A stretch of DNA of 64,000 nt from Acidobacteriaceae bacterium (GTDB lineage: Bacteria; Acidobacteriota; Terriglobia; Terriglobales; Acidobacteriaceae). A model generated the notes under the pieces. It did no database searches, had not been told where the DNA came from, and saw nothing but the letters and a program-made list of their open reading frames with translations. Shown here piece by piece: positions 62,680 to 64,000 of this stretch (positions are counted from its first letter, which is position 1; each line of letters begins with the position of its first letter). The translations under genes were made by a program, and so were the position numbers. The DNA is taken from assembly GCA_025352065.1 (NCBI GenBank), contig JANXUC010000090.1, positions 1-64,000 on the forward strand, written 5' to 3'.

Positions 62680-64000
62680 ATGACCATTCAAATCAAGCTG
62701 CCCGATGGCAGTTCCAAAGAGTTCCCGAAGGGCGCTACGGCGCTCGATGTGGCGAAATCCATTAGTCCACGACTGGCCGATGCCGCACTCGCAGCCAAGT
62801 CGAATGGCGACTTGATCGATCTCACCCGTCCCCTCGAGTCCGATACCGAACTCCGCATTCTCACCGAGAAAGATCCCGAAGCCCTCGGCGTCTTCCGGCA
62901 TTCTTCCGCGCACTTGCTGGCGGCGGCGGTGCTGGAGTTGTTTCCAGAAACGAAACTTGGCCACGGGCCGGCAACGGAGGAAGGCTTCTTCTACGATTTT
63001 TACCGACCGACCCCTTTCACTCCCGACGATCTCCTCGAAATCGAAAAGAAGATGCAGGAACTCGTCGAGCAGAACCTCCCCTATGCGCGTGAATTTCTGC
63101 CCCGCACCGAAGGCTTGGAGAAGTTCAAAGCTGAAGGCGACTTCATGAAGTGCCATTTCATCGAGCAATTCACCAAGCCCGATGAAACGATTTCTATTTA
63201 TAAGACCGGCAAATTCACGGACTTCTGCCGTGGCCCGCACATTCCCGCGACCGGGCGCATCAAGGCTTTCAAGCTGACCAACCTTTCCGGCGCCTACTGG
63301 CTGGGAGACGAAAAGAACCAGCAGTTGCAGCGCATCTACGGAACGTCCTTCTACTCCAAGAAAGATCTTGAATCTTATCTCCGCAATATTGAAGAAGCCA
63401 AGAAGCGCGACCACCGCGTGATTGGCAAGCAGCTGGATTTGTTCTCGATTCAGGAACTCGCCGGGCCGGGCCTGATTTTCTGGCATCCCAAGGGCGGCAT
63501 CATCCGCAAAGAGATGGAAGACTGGATGCGGGAGGAATATCTCAAGCGGGGATACTCGCTCGTCCATACGCCGCACGTAGCCCGACGCCAACTCTGGCAG
63601 ACCAGCGGCCACGAGGGCTACTACTCGCAGAATATGTTTGACGTCATGGAGCTGGACGATGCCGAATACCGCATGAAACCCATGAATTGCCCGTTCCATA
63701 TTCTCATCTACAAAGACACGTTGCGGTCGTACCGCGACTTGCCGGTGCGCCTGGGAGAACTCGGCACGGTCTATCGCTACGAACGTTCGGGCGTGATGCA
63801 CGGCCTCCTGCGCGTACGTGGCTTTACCCAGGACGACGCGCACATTTTTTGCACGCCCTCGCAGATTGAAGACGAGATCGTCGGATGCATTGATTTTGCC
63901 GTGGCGACGCTCAACACGTTCGGCTTCGAGAAATTTCAGGTCGAGTTGTCGACGTGGAATCCCGACGACCGCAAGAACTTTCTCGGCACCGACGAACAGT
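62680..64000 (+). CDS. thrS: Threonyl-tRNA synthetase, 3' end outside the window
   Basis: ThrS charges tRNA(Thr). About 440 residues are visible. The N-terminal TGS domain begins MTIQIKLPDGSSKEFPKG. The editing domain has HSSAHLLAAAVLEL and later FCRGPHIP. The catalytic class II core starts near GPGLIFWHPKGGIIRKEMED (motif 1 region), followed by MKPMNCPFHI (zinc Cys) and RYERSGVMHGLLRVRGFTQDDAHIF (motif 2). The tRNA-binding C-terminus lies beyond 64000. The ATG at 62680 starts the TGS domain exactly, so the start is secure. Confidence 0.97.
   Translation, partial: MTIQIKLPDGSSKEFPKGATALDVAKSISPRLADAALAAKSNGDLIDLTRPLESDTELRILTEKDPEALGVFRHSSAHLLAAAVLELFPETKLGHGPATEEGFFYDFYRPTPFTPDDLLEIEKKMQELVEQNLPYAREFLPRTEGLEKFKAEGDFMKCHFIEQFTKPDETISIYKTGKFTDFCRGPHIPATGRIKAFKLTNLSGAYWLGDEKNQQLQRIYGTSFYSKKDLESYLRNIEEAKKRDHRVIGKQLDLFSIQELAGPGLIFWHPKGGIIRKEMEDWMREEYLKRGYSLVHTPHVARRQLWQTSGHEGYYSQNMFDVMELDDAEYRMKPMNCPFHILIYKDTLRSYRDLPVRLGELGTVYRYERSGVMHGLLRVRGFTQDDAHIFCTPSQIEDEIVGCIDFAVATLNTFGFEKFQVELSTWNPDDRKNFLGTDEQ

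Noticed and set aside
62674-63843. Long open frame antisense to thrS (389 codons)
   Set aside because: It lies wholly opposite a convincing synthetase gene, has no motif and is the usual shadow of GC-rich coding DNA.

Overview
The window looks like a chromosomal stretch of an Acidobacteriota bacterium, probably class Terriglobia (Koribacter-like). The support is indirect: two very large Oar-type TonB-dependent receptors with N-terminal carboxypeptidase-like domains, a Ser/Thr kinase fused to a TolB/PD40-like beta-propeller, an Rhs remnant of acidobacterial style, lpxC (hence an LPS outer membrane), and many short palindromic repeats in the spacers. Almost all of the DNA is ordinary core genome, with decaying or mobile patches.

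Layout. 0-4.4 kb: end of a small exported protein, then a 1318-residue receptor on the minus strand. 4.6-16.4 kb: selB, trmFO, a membrane protein, an ExbD-like protein, der, a DinG-like helicase, a ribbon-helix-helix/MazF-type toxin-antitoxin pair, an esterase with an RNase H-like protein, and a metallophosphoesterase. 16.5-19 kb: an orphan DppD-type ATPase and a BNR/sialidase-like pseudogene. 19.2-22.7 kb: pirin, FmdB-type zinc ribbon, rsmI, yqeY. 22.8-29.6 kb: a class V aminotransferase, an exported protein and serA, then ccdA, a TlpA-like thioredoxin and a DsbD-alpha-like protein (a DsbD split over three genes), then a doubly inactivated lipase. 29.6-40.4 kb: gltX, a GAF/GGDEF/HD-GYP protein, the second receptor with a clear promoter, an SDR and an exported protein.

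40.7-43.6 kb is the most accessory-looking part: a damaged REP-associated transposase (RAYT), two exported proteins and the C-terminal tip of an Rhs protein with a JAB/DUF4329-like domain, flanked by related REP-like sequences. 43.7-49.4 kb: lpxC, a REC-PilZ protein, folK, a decayed TPR gene and the kinase. 49.5-64 kb: a Cys-rich protein, HU, rplU-rpmA-obg, a hybrid histidine kinase ending in PilZ, nadD-rsfS-rlmH, a 55-residue small protein, cobO, accD-folC-acyltransferase and the 5' part of thrS.

Themes. Three proteins (GGDEF/HD-GYP, REC-PilZ, kinase-REC-PilZ) point to dense c-di-GMP signalling. L21 and RsfS both carry Lys/Ala-rich histone-like tails. Four families of short palindromic or conserved repeats recur in the spacers, some placed where terminators belong. 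No rRNA, tRNA or CRISPR was recognised. No clearly new defence or metabolic system was found. The best candidates for something undescribed are the Rhs-tip/JAB island, the PilZ-terminated hybrid kinase and the repeat families.
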